Positions 1 to 11,687 of a stretch of DNA of 16,222 nt are shown in pieces; positions within the stretch are counted from its first letter, which is position 1, and each line of letters opens with the position of its first letter. The notes beneath the pieces were generated by a model. The model worked only from the letters and a program-made list of their open reading frames with translations. It was not told the DNA's origin and made no database searches. The stretch comes from Gammaproteobacteria bacterium (GTDB lineage Bacteria > Pseudomonadota > Gammaproteobacteria > Xanthomonadales > Xanthomonadaceae). A program made the position numbers and the translations under genes. The stretch lies in assembly GCA_026398715.1 (NCBI GenBank), contig JAPLSI010000249.1:1-16222 (forward strand). The letters run 5' to 3'.

Positions 1-2444
1 TGCCCGACGCGACCACGCTGCCCGCCCCGCTGTCCACGCGATTCAAGTTCGTCGCGCCGGGCCCGAGGCTGCGGATTTCCGATGCAGACCTGCCGCGCCT
101 GGCGACGTTGTTGCGCGGACAGCTGTTGCTGGTTGCCGAAGACGCACGCGGCCGCGAGATCCAGTCCACGGCCCTGCAATTGCCCGGCGCACTCGATGAC
201 CTGTACGCCGATGCCGGATCGGCGAACGACCTGGGCGTTACGGTCTCGCCCGGACAAACCCGCTTTGCGCTGTGGGCGCCAACCGCGCAAAACGTGGCGC
301 TGTGTCGTTTCGGCCCGGACACCGGTGAAGCCACGCTCGAACCGATGCAATCCGATCCCGCCACCGGCATCTGGCGAAACTCGGTGGCGCGCGACCTGAC
401 CGGACACTACTACCAGTACCTGGTGGACGTAGTGGTGCCCGGTGTCGGGCTGGTGCGCAATCGCGTGACCGATCCGTATTCGGTCAGCCTGGATGCCGAT
501 TCGAAGCGCAGCTATATCGCGAACCTGGATTCACCGTCGCTCAAGCCCGACGGCTGGGACGAAACCCCGGCACCGCACGTCGGCCTGGTGCAGACCGACA
601 TGGTCATCTACGAATTGCATGTGCGCGATTTTTCCATCAACGATCCATCGGTACCCGAGGCGATGCGCGGCAAGTACGGCGCCTTTGCGCTGGCGGATTC
701 GCAAGGCCGCAGGCATCTGCAGGCGCTGGCCAAGGCCGGCATGACCGATGTGCACCTGCTGCCGGTATTCGACCTGGCCAGCGTGCCGGAAGTCGGCTGC
801 AAGACACCCGCCATCCCAAATGACGGCCCCGCCAGTGAATCGCAGCAGGCGGCAGTGATGGCGGTGGCCGCGACCGATTGCTTCAACTGGGGCTACGACC
901 CGCTGCATTTCAATGCACCCGAAGGCAGCTTCGCCACGGATGCGGCAGATGGCGCCGCGCGTATCCGCGAATTCCGCAGCATGGTGCAGGCCCTGCACGC
1001 TGACGGCCTTAGGGTCGGCATGGACGTCGTCTACAACCACACCAGTGCGTCCGGGCAGCATCAAAAATCGGTGCTCGATCGCATCGTGCCGGGATACTAC
1101 CACCGCCTGGATGCAAAAGGCGCCGTCGAACGATCCACCTGCTGCGAAAACACCGCCACCGAACACCGGATGATGGCGAAGCTGATGAGTGACTCGGTGT
1201 TGCTGTGGGCAACCCAATACCGGATCGACTCGTTCCGCTTCGACCTGATGGCGCACCAGCCGCGGGCCGAGATGGAAGCCTTGTCCGCGCGCATGGACAA
1301 CGCGACGGGACGCCATGTGAACCTGATCGGCGAAGGCTGGAACTTTGGCGAGGTCGCCAATGGCGCACGCTTCGTGCAGGCCTCGCAACTTTCGCTGGGC
1401 GGCTCGGGCATCGGCACCTTCAGCGACCGCGGCCGCGACGCGGTGCGCGGCGGCAGCGCGGCCGACAGCGGCGAGGCGATGTTGGCGCGACAGGGTTACA
1501 TCAACGGACTGGTCTATGCGCCCAATGCCAAAGCGCCATCGCGCGCGGCATCGGAGTTGCTGAAGACCGCCGACATGGTGCGGGTCGGGTTGGCGGGATC
1601 GATCCGCGATTACACGATGACCGACCACAGCGGCCGCAGTGTCGCGCTTTCCGACATCGACTACGGCGGCCAGCCGGCCGGCTACGTGGGCGATCCGGCC
1701 GAGGTGGTGAACTACGTCGAGAACCACGACAACCAGACCTTGTTCGATGCCAACGTCTACAAGCTGCCAGTGGATACCAGCAGTGCGGATCGGGCGCGCG
1801 TGCAGATGCTGGCAGCGGCCATCAATGCCTTCAGCCAGGGCGTTGCCTATTTCCATGCCGGCATCGACACGCTGCGATCGAAATCGCTCGACCGCAACAG
1901 CTACGATTCGGGCGACTGGTTCAACCGGATCGACTGGAGCGGGCAGGACAATTATTTCGGCACCGGCCTGCCGCCGAAGCCCGACAACGGCCGCGACTAC
2001 GACCTGATGCGGCCCTTGCTGGCGAACGCCGCGATTCGCCCCGCGCCCGCGGACATTGCTTTCGCGCGCGGCGCCTTCCTCGACCTGCTGCGGATTCGCG
2101 CGAGCTCGCGCTTGTTCCGCCTGCGCAGCGCTGCACAAATCAAGGCGCGCCTGAGTTTCCCGAACACGGGCCCGGAACAGAACCCGGTCGTGCTGGTCGG
2201 CCACCTGGACGGGCGCGGACTGGATGGCGCGAACTTCAGCGAGCTGCTCTACTTCATCAACGTGGATGACACCGCGCAGGTGATTACCCTGCCCGTGCAG
2301 GGTTCGAAGCCATGGACCCTGCATCCGGTACATCGCAGCAAGCTCGCCTCGGATCCGCGTCCGCGACAAGATGCCACTCATGACCGGGCGACCGGCCGAT
2401 TCAAGGTGCCGCCGCGCACCGCCCTCGTTTACGTGGTGGACTGA
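1..2444 (+). CDS. pulA: Pullulanase-type alpha-1,6-glucosidase (starch/glycogen debranching enzyme), 5' partial
   Basis: The reading frame (complete codons from base 3) is already open at the left edge, so the N-terminus is missing; about 813 residues remain. The enzyme hydrolyses alpha-1,6 branch points in pullulan, starch or glycogen limit dextrins. The N-terminal part resembles a pullulanase N2 domain, followed by a CBM48-like module ([13 protein letters not shown], about bases 270-310). The GH13 core shows YNWGYDP-like FNWGYDP (882-902), region I DVVYNH (1023-1040), region II FRFDLM with the nucleophile Asp at 1242-1244, region III GEGW with the acid/base Glu at 1332-1334, and region IV VENHDN with the stabiliser Asp at 1728-1730. 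The C-terminal part is a beta domain of the pullulanase kind. Whether it carries a signal peptide cannot be seen. It abuts zwf with no gap, so its product feeds the glucose-catabolic genes downstream. All catalytic residues are present, so it is probably active. Confidence 0.93.
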   Translation, partial: PDATTLPAPLSTRFKFVAPGPRLRISDADLPRLATLLRGQLLLVAEDARGREIQSTALQLPGALDDLYADAGSANDLGVTVSPGQTRFALWAPTAQNVALCRFGPDTGEATLEPMQSDPATGIWRNSVARDLTGHYYQYLVDVVVPGVGLVRNRVTDPYSVSLDADSKRSYIANLDSPSLKPDGWDETPAPHVGLVQTDMVIYELHVRDFSINDPSVPEAMRGKYGAFALADSQGRRHLQALAKAGMTDVHLLPVFDLASVPEVGCKTPAIPNDGPASESQQAAVMAVAATDCFNWGYDPLHFNAPEGSFATDAADGAARIREFRSMVQALHADGLRVGMDVVYNHTSASGQHQKSVLDRIVPGYYHRLDAKGAVERSTCCENTATEHRMMAKLMSDSVLLWATQYRIDSFRFDLMAHQPRAEMEALSARMDNATGRHVNLIGEGWNFGEVANGARFVQASQLSLGGSGIGTFSDRGRDAVRGGSAADSGEAMLARQGYINGLVYAPNAKAPSRAASELLKTADMVRVGLAGSIRDYTMTDHSGRSVALSDIDYGGQPAGYVGDPAEVVNYVENHDNQTLFDANVYKLPVDTSSADRARVQMLAAAINAFSQGVAYFHAGIDTLRSKSLDRNSYDSGDWFNRIDWSGQDNYFGTGLPPKPDNGRDYDLMRPLLANAAIRPAPADIAFARGAFLDLLRIRASSRLFRLRSAAQIKARLSFPNTGPEQNPVVLVGHLDGRGLDGANFSELLYFINVDDTAQVITLPVQGSKPWTLHPVHRSKLASDPRPRQDATHDRATGRFKVPPRTALVYVVD

Positions 2445-3905
2445 ATGCTCGACCGAAATTCCCCGCCCGTGCTGGTGCACGATACCCTGCTGCTGTTCGG
2501 CGCCACCGGCGACCTGTCGCAGCGCTACCTGTTTCCATCGCTGGTGCACCTGCTGCGCGACCGCCTCTTGCCCGCCGACTTCCGCCTGATCGCGATCGGC
2601 CGGCAGGACTACGACCAGGACGGATTCAAGGCCTGGCTGCGCGAACAGCTGTCCGACGAAGCCACCCGCAATCGCGAAGCGTTCAACGAACTGCTGGCGC
2701 GCACGCGCTATGTCACGGTGGATCTTTCCGACCGCGCCGACATGACCCGCCTGCTGTCGGAGTTTTCCGACCGGCCCTGCGTGAGCTACCTGGCCATTCC
2801 CCCGCACCTGTTCACGCCGACCTGCGAAGGCCTGCAAGCCGCCGGCCTGCTGGCGGAGCCGTCGCGCCTGGTCCTCGAAAAACCCATCGGCCACGACCTG
2901 GCCTCGTCGCGCTTCATCAATGCAACGCTGCGTGGCTTCCTCGATGAACGCAGGATCTTCCGCATCGACCACTACCTGGGCAAGGCGCCGGTGCAGAACC
3001 TGCTGGCCTTGCGTTTCGGCAACACGCTGATGGAAGCGGTGTGGCACAACCGCTGGATCGAATCGGTGGACATCCTGGTGGCCGAAACGGCCGGCGTCGA
3101 TGGCCGCGAAGGGTATTACGCGCAATATGGCGCGCTGCGCGACATGGTCCAGAACCACATGCTGCAGCTGCTGGCGCTGATCGCGATGGAGCCGCCGGGT
3201 TCGCTGGACGCCGACAGCCTTCGTGACGAAAAACGAAAGGTATTGCGTGCGCTGCGGCCGATGACGCCCGAAGACGTTGTCCGCGACAGCGTGCGCGGTC
3301 GCTATCAGTCGGGCGTAGTGGACGGCCGCGCCGTACCCGGCTTCGACCACCCCAGCGATTGCGAGACCTTCGTCGCCCTGCGCGCGCGCATCGACAACTG
3401 GCGCTGGGCTGGCGTGCCCTTCCGGCTGGTCACGGGCAAGCGGCTCGCGCAGCGCACCACGGAAGTGGTGGTGTCGTTCAAGCCGGTGTCGCACTGGATC
3501 TTCGATCGGCCGCCGCATTCGGGCGCGACGCCCAACCGGCTGCTGATGCAATTGCAGCCCGAGGAAAACATCGAGCTTGGCCTGATGGGCAGCTTGGCTG
3601 CACCGGAATGGAGCGGCACGGAACTGCAGCCCCTGTCGCTGGACCTGGGCATGTCGACCACGCCGCAACGCCGCATCGCCTACGAGAGACTGTTGCTCGA
3701 TGCGATGCACGGCAACCAGGCGCTGTTCGTCACCGGCGACGAGGTGGAAGCCGCGTGGTCGTGGATCGACAGCGTCAGCGAAGCCTGGACCGAAGCCGGT
3801 GTGCACGCGAAATCGTATCCGGCCGGATCGTGGGGCCCGGCCGAGGCCAAGGATTTCCTGCCCGTCAGCATACCCAGCACCAAGCGTGTAGCGAGGAAAG
3901 CGTGA
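2445..3905 (+). CDS. zwf: Glucose-6-phosphate 1-dehydrogenase
   Basis: Oxidises glucose-6-phosphate to 6-phosphogluconolactone with NAD(P)+, the first step of the cytoplasmic Entner-Doudoroff and oxidative pentose phosphate routes. The product is 486 residues, the normal length. Seen: the Rossmann dinucleotide motif GATGDL at residues 19-24, EKPIGHDL in the middle of the N-terminal domain, and the substrate-binding active site RIDHYLGK with Asp175, His176 and Lys180. The residue after GK is Ala181 where the classical signature has Glu, Gln or Lys (see findings). The ATG follows the pullulanase TGA directly (TGAATG), with a GGTGG stretch upstream that may act as a weak ribosome binding site. 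The 3' end overlaps glk by four bases (GTGA). The family call is firm; NAD versus NADP preference cannot be read from the sequence. Confidence 0.96.
   Translation: MLDRNSPPVLVHDTLLLFGATGDLSQRYLFPSLVHLLRDRLLPADFRLIAIGRQDYDQDGFKAWLREQLSDEATRNREAFNELLARTRYVTVDLSDRADMTRLLSEFSDRPCVSYLAIPPHLFTPTCEGLQAAGLLAEPSRLVLEKPIGHDLASSRFINATLRGFLDERRIFRIDHYLGKAPVQNLLALRFGNTLMEAVWHNRWIESVDILVAETAGVDGREGYYAQYGALRDMVQNHMLQLLALIAMEPPGSLDADSLRDEKRKVLRALRPMTPEDVVRDSVRGRYQSGVVDGRAVPGFDHPSDCETFVALRARIDNWRWAGVPFRLVTGKRLAQRTTEVVVSFKPVSHWIFDRPPHSGATPNRLLMQLQPEENIELGLMGSLAAPEWSGTELQPLSLDLGMSTTPQRRIAYERLLLDAMHGNQALFVTGDEVEAAWSWIDSVSEAWTEAGVHAKSYPAGSWGPAEAKDFLPVSIPSTKRVARKA
3893..3899 (+). promoter_or_regulatory. Ribosome binding site of glk
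   Basis: GAGGAAA lies inside the last codons of zwf; the GAGG core is 5 bases upstream of the GTG at 3902. It decides the glk start: the open frame runs much further upstream through zwf, but this is the first start with a good Shine-Dalgarno sequence, and it gives a protein beginning just before the LADIGGT motif. Confidence 0.7.
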
Positions 3906-4909
3906 GCCGTTCGCTTGCCCTCCTGGCCGATATCGGCGGCACCCACGCGCGTTTCGCGCTGGCCGACACGACGCTGCCTGCGCCCTTGCTGGACGAGAGC
4001 ATCCGCCAGTTCGAAGTGATCGGCTTCGCCTCGCTGGTGGATGCGGCGAAGCACTACCTGATGCAGGTGGAAACGGGCACGGACCGGATCGAGCAAGGCG
4101 TCTTCGCCGTCGCCGGACGCGTGGATGGCGATCATGCCCGCATCACCAATCATCCATGGCAGATATCTCGCATCGGTACGCAGGCTGCACTTCAACTCCA
4201 TGACCTGCGCCTGGTGAACGACTTCGCGGCGCAGGCGATGGCCGTGCGCCTGCTCACCGATGCCCACCTCGCATCCATCGGCGGATTGCCGCGGGCGGCG
4301 GGCGACCGGGCCGAACGCAACTATGCGGTGCTCGGCCCGGGAACGGGCCTGGGCGTGAGCGCACTGATCGTACGCAACGGTTGCAGCCATGTGCTGGAGA
4401 CCGAAGGCGGACACGTCAGCTTTGCCCCAACCAACGCGGAAGAAGCCGCCATCCTCGAGCGGCTTTCAGCGCAGTTCGGTCGCGTTTCGAATGAGCGACT
4501 GGTCAGCGGAAGCGGCCTGGTCAACATCCATCGCGCGCTGTCCGAAATCGCCGGGCAGCCTTCGCCCGGGTTGCGGCCGCATGAAGTAAGTGCAGGCGCC
4601 GCCCGTGGCGAGCCACTGTGCAAGCGCGCCGTGGAAATATTTTGCGCCGTATTCGGCGCCATCGCCGGCGACCTGGTGCTGACGCTGGGCGCCTGGGACG
4701 GCGTCTTCCTGACGGGCGGACTCGTACCGAAGCTGCTCGACGCGCTGCAAGGCTCCGAATTCCGGGCCCGATTCGAAGCCAAGGGACGATTCTCCCCGGC
4801 CATGGCGGCCGTGCCCTCGCTGGCCGTGCTGCACCCGCAGGCGGGCCTGCTCGGCGCCGCGGCGTTTGCACTGCAAAATGCTCGCCCCGGGCACGTGGCC
4901 AAAGGTTGA
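3902..4909 (+). CDS. glk: Glucokinase (Glk family, non-ROK)
   Basis: Phosphorylates free glucose with ATP in the cytoplasm, giving the substrate of the preceding gene. With the GTG start at 3902 it is 335 residues, the usual size of proteobacterial Glk. Seen: phosphate-binding LADIGGTHARF at residues 8-18, LVNDFAAQA with the catalytic base Asp107, the ATP-site loop LGPGTGLGVSAL, the sugar-binding stretch ETEGGHVSFAP, and LTGGLVPKL near the C-terminus. These fit the Glk family rather than the ROK kinases, which carry a CXCGXXGCXE zinc motif that is absent here. The start codon shares GTGA with the zwf stop, a classic coupling overlap. pgl starts five bases after the stop. Confidence 0.94.
   Translation: MSRSLALLADIGGTHARFALADTTLPAPLLDESIRQFEVIGFASLVDAAKHYLMQVETGTDRIEQGVFAVAGRVDGDHARITNHPWQISRIGTQAALQLHDLRLVNDFAAQAMAVRLLTDAHLASIGGLPRAAGDRAERNYAVLGPGTGLGVSALIVRNGCSHVLETEGGHVSFAPTNAEEAAILERLSAQFGRVSNERLVSGSGLVNIHRALSEIAGQPSPGLRPHEVSAGAARGEPLCKRAVEIFCAVFGAIAGDLVLTLGAWDGVFLTGGLVPKLLDALQGSEFRARFEAKGRFSPAMAAVPSLAVLHPQAGLLGAAAFALQNARPGHVAKG
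4901..4905 (+). promoter_or_regulatory. Ribosome binding site of pgl
   Basis: AAAGG at the end of glk stands 9 bases before the ATG at 4915 and supports that start over the in-frame TTG at 4906, which would overlap the glk stop. Confidence 0.5.
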
Positions 4910-4914
4910 TCCGG

Positions 4915-5639
4915 ATGGATGGCAAGTCTTCACAAGCAGGTCGGGTCTCGCCGCAATGGATCGAGCATGCCGATGCATCGCGCTGGGCGTCGGCCATCGC
5001 CGGCGTCACCGCCGACGCCTTGCGTGTCGACCTGGCCGTAGGTGACAGCGCGCGACTGCTGGTTTCCGGGGGCACGACGCCCGCGCCGGTCTATCGCGAA
5101 TTGACCCTGCACGGCCTCGACTGGGGCCGCGTGCGCGTCGCGCTGGTGGATGAACGCTGGTTGCCGCCCGGCGATGCCGACAGCAACGCCGAACTCGTGC
5201 GCGAATCCCTGCTGGACGGACCGGCCGCGGCGGCGCGCTTCGAGCCGATCCTGATGGCCGACCGCAACCTCGACGAAGCGGTGCGCGCTGCCAACCGCCT
5301 GTCCCGCCCCGCCAGCATCGCCTTGCTGGGCATGGGGCCGGACGGACATACCGCGTCCTTGTTCCCGGGCGCGCCTTCCCTGGCGCAGGCATTGGTCGCC
5401 AGCGACGACTATGTGTCCTTCGATGCCGCAGGCTGCCCGGGCGCCGGCGCCTGGCCGCTGCGCATCAGCATCACGCCCGCAGGCCTTGCCAAGGCACGCC
5501 ACCGCTTGCTGCTGGTGCGGGGCGAAGCCAAGCGCCGTCTGCTTGAACGCGCCATCTCCGGCGATGATGTATCCGAACTGCCCGTGCGCGTCCTGTTCTC
5601 GCTGCCCGGCAACCCCCTGCAAATCCACTGGTGTCCCTG

Positions 5640-5640
<1 letters not shown>
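4915..5640 (+). CDS. pgl: 6-phosphogluconolactonase (DevB/SOL type)
   Basis: Hydrolyses 6-phosphogluconolactone to 6-phosphogluconate, linking Zwf to Edd. The 241-residue product belongs to the glucosamine-6-phosphate isomerase/6-phosphogluconolactonase fold, not the beta-propeller YbhE type of Escherichia coli. Seen: LVSGGTTPAPVY near the N-terminus, VALVDERWLP (the DERxVP-like motif) with SNAELV after it, GMGPDGHTASLFPG in the middle, and a C-terminal RISITPAGLAKARH followed by a Gly-Glu-Ala-Lys stretch. The ATG at 4915 is preferred because of the AAAGG upstream and the length. The stop overlaps the edd ATG by one base (TGATG). Confidence 0.93.
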
Positions 5641-7555
<1,915 letters not shown>

Positions 7556-7556
<1 letters not shown>

Positions 7557-8221
7557 TGACTTCCCCGAAACTCGCCAGCCACCAGGCCACCGCACTGCGC
7601 ATGCTGCGCGCTGCAGGCATCCTGCCGATCGTCACCGTGGACAGCGTGGAGCAATCCATGGCGGTCGCCGAGGCGCTGCAGCAAGGCGGCCTGCAAAGCA
7701 TCGAGCTCACCCTGCGTACCCCCGCTGCATTGCCGGCGTTGTCGGCGCTCAAGCGCGCGTTCCCGGACCTGGTGATCGGTGCGGGCACGGTGCTCAATCC
7801 CGAGCAACTCGATGCCGCCATCCAGGCCGGTTCCGATTTCATCGTTACCCCCGGCGCAACACCTTCGATGATCCGCGCGCTGGCGGACGCCGATTTGCCG
7901 GTAGTCTGTGGCGCCGCGACGCCAAGTGAATTGCTGGTGCTGATGGAACACGGCTTCCGCGTGGCGAAACTCTTCCCCGCCGCGGCCGTCGGCGGCATCG
8001 GCATGCTGAAGGCGCTGCACGGCCCTCTGTCGGAACTGATGTTCTGCCCCACCGGCGGCATCAGCGAGGCCGACGCCGCCGATTACCTGGCGCAGCCCAA
8101 CGTGGCCTGCATCGGTGGTTCGTGGATGGTGCCGCGCAACTGGCTGCAGTCCGGCGAGTTCGGCAAGGTGCGCGACAGCGCCGCCAAGGCCCGGGCGATC
8201 AGCGACCGCTTCAGGACATGA
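7556..8221 (+). CDS. eda: KDPG/KHG aldolase (2-dehydro-3-deoxy-phosphogluconate aldolase)
   Basis: Cleaves KDPG to pyruvate and glyceraldehyde-3-phosphate, ending the Entner-Doudoroff route; it may also cleave 4-hydroxy-2-oxoglutarate. The 221-residue class I aldolase shows IELTLRT with the catalytic Glu50 and Arg54, GAGTVLNPEQ, FIVTPG, and VAKLFPA with the Schiff-base Lys138; GGSWM lies near the C-terminus. These positions match E. coli Eda (Glu45, Arg49, Lys133) with a constant offset of five. The ATG overlaps the edd stop (TGATG) and has a good Shine-Dalgarno sequence. It is the last gene of the operon. Its 3' end overlaps the 3' end of rodA on the opposite strand by 11 bases, so no terminator separates them. 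Confidence 0.95.
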
Positions 8222-9308
8222 ACTTGCGGTGCGCACGCACCGACATGATGATTCCGAAACCGGCCAGCAGCGACACGGCACTGGTGCCGCCATAGCTCAG
8301 CAGCGGCATCGGCACGCCGACCACCGGCAACAACCCGACCACCATGCTGCCGTTGACCAGTACATAAACCGAAAAGGTCATCGCCAGCGCCCCGGCGAGC
8401 AGGCGCGAGTAACCATCGCGCGCATTGGCGGCGATCCACAAGCTGCGCCCGACGATGAAAAGATAAAGCGCGAACACGACGCTGACGCCAAGCCAGCCCC
8501 ATTCTTCCGACAACACCGAGAACGCGAAGTCGGTGGTGTGCTCGGGCAGGAAATCCAGGTGCGCCTGGCTGCCCTGGCCCCAGCCCTTGCCGAACCATCC
8601 GCCCGAGCCGATCGCGATCTTGGACTGGATGATGTTCCAGCCTGCGCCCAGCGGATCGTTTTCCGGATTGATGAAAGTGAGGATGCGATCCTTCTGGTAC
8701 GGCCGCAGGAACAGCCAGGAGATCGGCAGGGCGCCCAGCCCGAGGCCGGCGAACAATCCGATGCGCCACCAGGCGATGCCGGCGAGGAACAGCGTAAACG
8801 CACCCGAGGCCGCCACCAGCATGCCGGTGCCCAGGTCCGGTTGCAGCACGATCAGCGCAACCGGCACGCCAATGATGATCGAGCACACCAGCAGCGTTCC
8901 CCAACGCGGCGGCAACACCACGCGATGCAGGTACCAGGCGACCATCATCGGTACTGTCAGCTTCAGCAGTTCGCCCGGCTGCAGGTAGAAGAATCCCAGG
9001 TTGATCCACAGGCGCGCACTGCGGCCCGATCCGAAGGCGAACACCGTCGGCAGCAGCACGAGGGTGATGCCGAACACGACCGGCGTCCAGATACGCAAGC
9101 GGCCCGGTGAAACCCGGGACAGCAGGATCATCACGCCGCCGCCGGCTGCGAAACGCGCGGCCTGTGCAAAGACCACGTGGCTGTCGCCGCCGCCCGCGCT
9201 CGATTGCACGACCAGGCTGACGGCCATCACCGCGCACAGGGCGAGCAACAACGGCCAGTCCACCTTGTCCAGGAAATCGAGGATGGATTCGCGCAGGTCG
9301 GCGATCAT
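8211..9308 (-). CDS. rodA: Rod shape-determining protein RodA (SEDS peptidoglycan glycosyltransferase)
   Basis: Inner-membrane SEDS polymerase that makes glycan strands from lipid II together with PBP2 during cell elongation. With the ATG at 9308 it has 365 residues, close to E. coli RodA. It is rich in hydrophobic helices (about ten are expected for the family). The large periplasmic loop holds GWFGKGWGQGSQAHLDFLPE, then HTTDF with Asp260, which aligns with the catalytic Asp262 of E. coli RodA, then FSVLSEEWGWLG. The C-terminus has the typical PLLSYGGTSAV. The frame extends 20 codons upstream, but 9308 is chosen because ATGA overlaps the mrdA stop and the product then begins with a normal cytoplasmic tail (MIADLRESILDFLDKVDWPL). 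GGAA stands about 8 bases before it. Confidence 0.95.
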   Translation of the reverse strand: MIADLRESILDFLDKVDWPLLLALCAVMAVSLVVQSSAGGGDSHVVFAQAARFAAGGGVMILLSRVSPGRLRIWTPVVFGITLVLLPTVFAFGSGRSARLWINLGFFYLQPGELLKLTVPMMVAWYLHRVVLPPRWGTLLVCSIIIGVPVALIVLQPDLGTGMLVAASGAFTLFLAGIAWWRIGLFAGLGLGALPISWLFLRPYQKDRILTFINPENDPLGAGWNIIQSKIAIGSGGWFGKGWGQGSQAHLDFLPEHTTDFAFSVLSEEWGWLGVSVVFALYLFIVGRSLWIAANARDGYSRLLAGALAMTFSVYVLVNGSMVVGLLPVVGVPMPLLSYGGTSAVSLLAGFGIIMSVRAHRKFMS

Positions 9309-11197
9309 GGCCGCGGTTCCGTCGTCGTGGTCGGCATCGGCGCCGCGCTGACCTTGGGCAGCAACCACGCATCCATGATCGCCTTGGCCACGGGCGCGGC
9401 CGAGGTGGATCCGAAACCGCCGTGCTCGACCACCACCGCCACGGCGATGCGCGGGTCATCGGCCGGCGCGTAGGCGATGAACAGCGCCTGGTGCCGCAGA
9501 TGCAGCGGCAGGTTGTGCGGATCCAGGCGCATGTTGTTCTTGTTGCTGACCACTTGCGCGGTACCGGTCTTGCCGGCGATCAGGTACGGCGAATTGATGC
9601 CGATACCGCGCGCCGTGCCGGTCGGCCCGTGCACGACGGCGAGCATGCCTTCCTTGACGGCGGCGATGTTGGCCATGTTGGTGGCGATGCGGTCTTCGGC
9701 CGGCTGGGGTTCACGCATCCAGGGCGCGGCGAAGCCCTGCCTTGTTGCGCGCAACAGGTGCAGGCGATGGCGCACGCCATTGTTGGCGAGCGATGCCGTG
9801 GCCGAAGCGAGTTGCAGCAGGGTCGCCTTCCACATGCCCTGTCCGATGCCCGCGTTGACGGTGTCGCCCTGGTACCAGGGCTGCTGGAAACGCGTGCGCT
9901 TGAATTCCGGCGAAGGCAGGATGCCGCTGGTCTCGCCGATCAGGTCGATGCCGGTGGGACGACCGAACCCGTAGCGATCCATGTACATGTCGAACTTGTC
10001 CACGCCCAGGTCCAGCGCCAGCTGGTAGTAGTAGGTGTTGACCGACTGCGCGATCGATTCCTTCAGGTCCACCCAGCCATGGCCGCCGGCATGCGAATCG
10101 CCGAAGCCACGGCCTGCGCCGCGAATGCGGAACGTGCCCGTGGACAGGATGCGATCGCCCGGGCGGCGCAATCCCGATTCCAGTCCGGCCAGGCCGACGA
10201 AGGGCTTGATGGTGGAACCGGGCGGCGTTCCGCCATGAAGGTTGCGGTCGAACAAGGGCCGCGACATGTTGGTGGTCAGCGCGTTGTAGTCCGTGTGCGA
10301 AATGCCGTTGACGAACAGGTTGGGATTGAACTGCGGCAGGCTGACCATCGCCAGCACTTCGCCGGTGCGGGTATCCACCGCGACTGCCGCGCCATCGCGG
10401 TCGCCGAAGGCGGCCACCGCCGCCTGTTGCAGGTCGGCATCGATGCTCAGTTGCAGGTCGGCGCCGGGCAGCGACGGTACGTTGTTGACCACGCGCAGCA
10501 CGCGGCCTTCGACATTCTGTTCGACGTTCTCGTAGCCGATCTCGCCACGCAGGCGGTCCTCGTACTTGCGCTCGAGCCCGGACTTGCCAACATGGGTCAG
10601 CGCCGAATACTTGCTGTCGCCCAGCGCTTCCAGGTCATCGGCATCAAGCCGGCCGACGTAGCCCACGACATGGGCGAACAGATCGCCATGCGGATAGCGC
10701 CGGGTCAGGTAGGGCACCACGTCGACGCCCGGGAAACGATGGCGATTGACCGCGAGCCGGGCGCGTTGTTCTTCGCTGAGGCGAAGCTTCAACACGACCG
10801 GGCGAAAACTCCGGATCGCCTTGCGGTTGGCCTGGAACTGCTGCAGCTCTTCCTGGCTCAAGCCGATCAATTCGTTCAGGCCGGCGAGTGTCGCCTTCAG
10901 GTCGCCGGTCTGGTCGGGCACCACTTCCAGCCGATAGGCGGGCACGTTGTCGGCGATGAGCTTGCCGTTGCGATCGTAGATAAGCCCGCGCGCCGGCACG
11001 ACCGGGCGCGGCTTGATGCGGTTGGCTTCCGAACGCGTGCTGTATTCCTCGTGCTGCAATACCTGCAGCCGGAAATAGCCGAAGCACAATCCGGCCAGTG
11101 CCACCGCGATGCCGATGAATCCCACCAGGGCGCGGCGCTGGAACTGGTCCGCCTCCGCCTGCGGATTCTTCATCAAGTGACGCCGGGCGCTGCGCAT
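9305..11197 (-). CDS. mrdA: Penicillin-binding protein 2 (peptidoglycan DD-transpeptidase MrdA)
   Basis: Class B PBP, the crosslinking partner of RodA in the elongasome. From the ATG at 11197 it has 630 residues (E. coli PBP2 has 633). Layout: a short cytoplasmic tail, one membrane anchor around residues 23-42 (ALVGFIGIAVALAGLCFGYF), the PBP dimerisation/pedestal domain with RGLIYDRNGKLIADN, and the C-terminal transpeptidase. Active-site motifs are all present: STIK with nucleophile Ser328, SVN in IAQSVNTYYYQLA, and KTG at Lys543 in IAGKTGTAQV. Start choice: ATG 11197 is 4 bases after the mreD stop; ATG 11173 (MKNPQAEADQFQ) is eight codons later and also plausible, and neither has a strong Shine-Dalgarno. 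The stop shares ATGA with rodA. Confidence 0.94.
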   Translation of the reverse strand: MRSARRHLMKNPQAEADQFQRRALVGFIGIAVALAGLCFGYFRLQVLQHEEYSTRSEANRIKPRPVVPARGLIYDRNGKLIADNVPAYRLEVVPDQTGDLKATLAGLNELIGLSQEELQQFQANRKAIRSFRPVVLKLRLSEEQRARLAVNRHRFPGVDVVPYLTRRYPHGDLFAHVVGYVGRLDADDLEALGDSKYSALTHVGKSGLERKYEDRLRGEIGYENVEQNVEGRVLRVVNNVPSLPGADLQLSIDADLQQAAVAAFGDRDGAAVAVDTRTGEVLAMVSLPQFNPNLFVNGISHTDYNALTTNMSRPLFDRNLHGGTPPGSTIKPFVGLAGLESGLRRPGDRILSTGTFRIRGAGRGFGDSHAGGHGWVDLKESIAQSVNTYYYQLALDLGVDKFDMYMDRYGFGRPTGIDLIGETSGILPSPEFKRTRFQQPWYQGDTVNAGIGQGMWKATLLQLASATASLANNGVRHRLHLLRATRQGFAAPWMREPQPAEDRIATNMANIAAVKEGMLAVVHGPTGTARGIGINSPYLIAGKTGTAQVVSNKNNMRLDPHNLPLHLRHQALFIAYAPADDPRIAVAVVVEHGGFGSTSAAPVAKAIMDAWLLPKVSAAPMPTTTTEPRP

Positions 11198-11201
11198 CAG
11201 G

Positions 11202-11687
11202 TCAGCTTCGCTCGCGTGCGCGCAAGCGCGCCAGGTCGAGCAGCACGTACAGCCACGGCCACAACAGCACACCCAGCACGGGCGCCGTCCAGTACAGCCA
11301 GCCTTGCGAAGGCGAGCCGGCGAACAGGTGGATCAGCCAGGAGATGATGCGGTCGTTCAGCAGCAGCAGGCCGATGGCAACGGCCTGTTGCCAAAGCGGG
11401 AAGAAACGAAGACGGGCGCGGAAATGCTGCACGATGTAGGTCAGCACGACCAGGCGAAACGCCTGCTCGCCCAGCAGCGATGCGGTGAGGACATCGGCGC
11501 ACAGGCCGACCATGAAAGCAGTACCCAGGCCGACGCGATTGGGCGCTTCCATCAGCCAGTAGGCGAGCAGCATCGCCAGCAGGTAGGGACGCACCGACTG
11601 CAACACGGCGGGCAAGGGAAGGATGGCAAAGATCAATCCCAGCGCGAAGCTGCCGTGGATCAGCCAACCGGTGGGAGGACGGATCAC
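11202..11687 (-). CDS. mreD: Rod shape-determining protein MreD
   Basis: Small integral membrane protein of the MreBCD morphogenesis complex; it binds MreC and helps balance elongasome activation. The 161 residues are almost entirely hydrophobic, with about five predicted membrane segments (for example LIFAILPLPAVL and FMVGLCADVLTASLLG). The segment MEAPNRVGLGTAFMVGLCADVL matches the conserved MreD core. The start is GTG at 11687, sharing GTGA with the mreC stop. The C-terminus is basic (ARLRARERS). MreD is poorly conserved, so the call rests on position between mreC and mrdA as well as on the hydropathy and core motif; taken together it is secure. Confidence 0.92.
   Translation of the reverse strand: MIRPPTGWLIHGSFALGLIFAILPLPAVLQSVRPYLLAMLLAYWLMEAPNRVGLGTAFMVGLCADVLTASLLGEQAFRLVVLTYIVQHFRARLRFFPLWQQAVAIGLLLLNDRIISWLIHLFAGSPSQGWLYWTAPVLGVLLWPWLYVLLDLARLRARERS

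Noticed and set aside
531..3806. A 1091-residue open frame on the - strand, antisense to pulA and zwf
   Set aside because: It covers two unmistakable genes on the other strand, has no family motif, and its residues (very rich in His, Gln, Arg, Val, Ala) are what the complement of high-GC codons produces. Long stop-free antisense frames are common at this GC content.
3359..3901. A 180-codon N-terminal extension of glucokinase overlapping zwf
   Set aside because: The extension is Arg/Ala-rich shadow sequence inside zwf; the Glk family begins just before LADIGGT, and a ribosome binding site precedes GTG 3902.
9422..11347. A 641-residue open frame on the + strand, antisense to mrdA
   Set aside because: mrdA on the - strand has STIK, SVN and KTG in order; the antisense product is His/Gln/Arg-rich with no recognisable domain.
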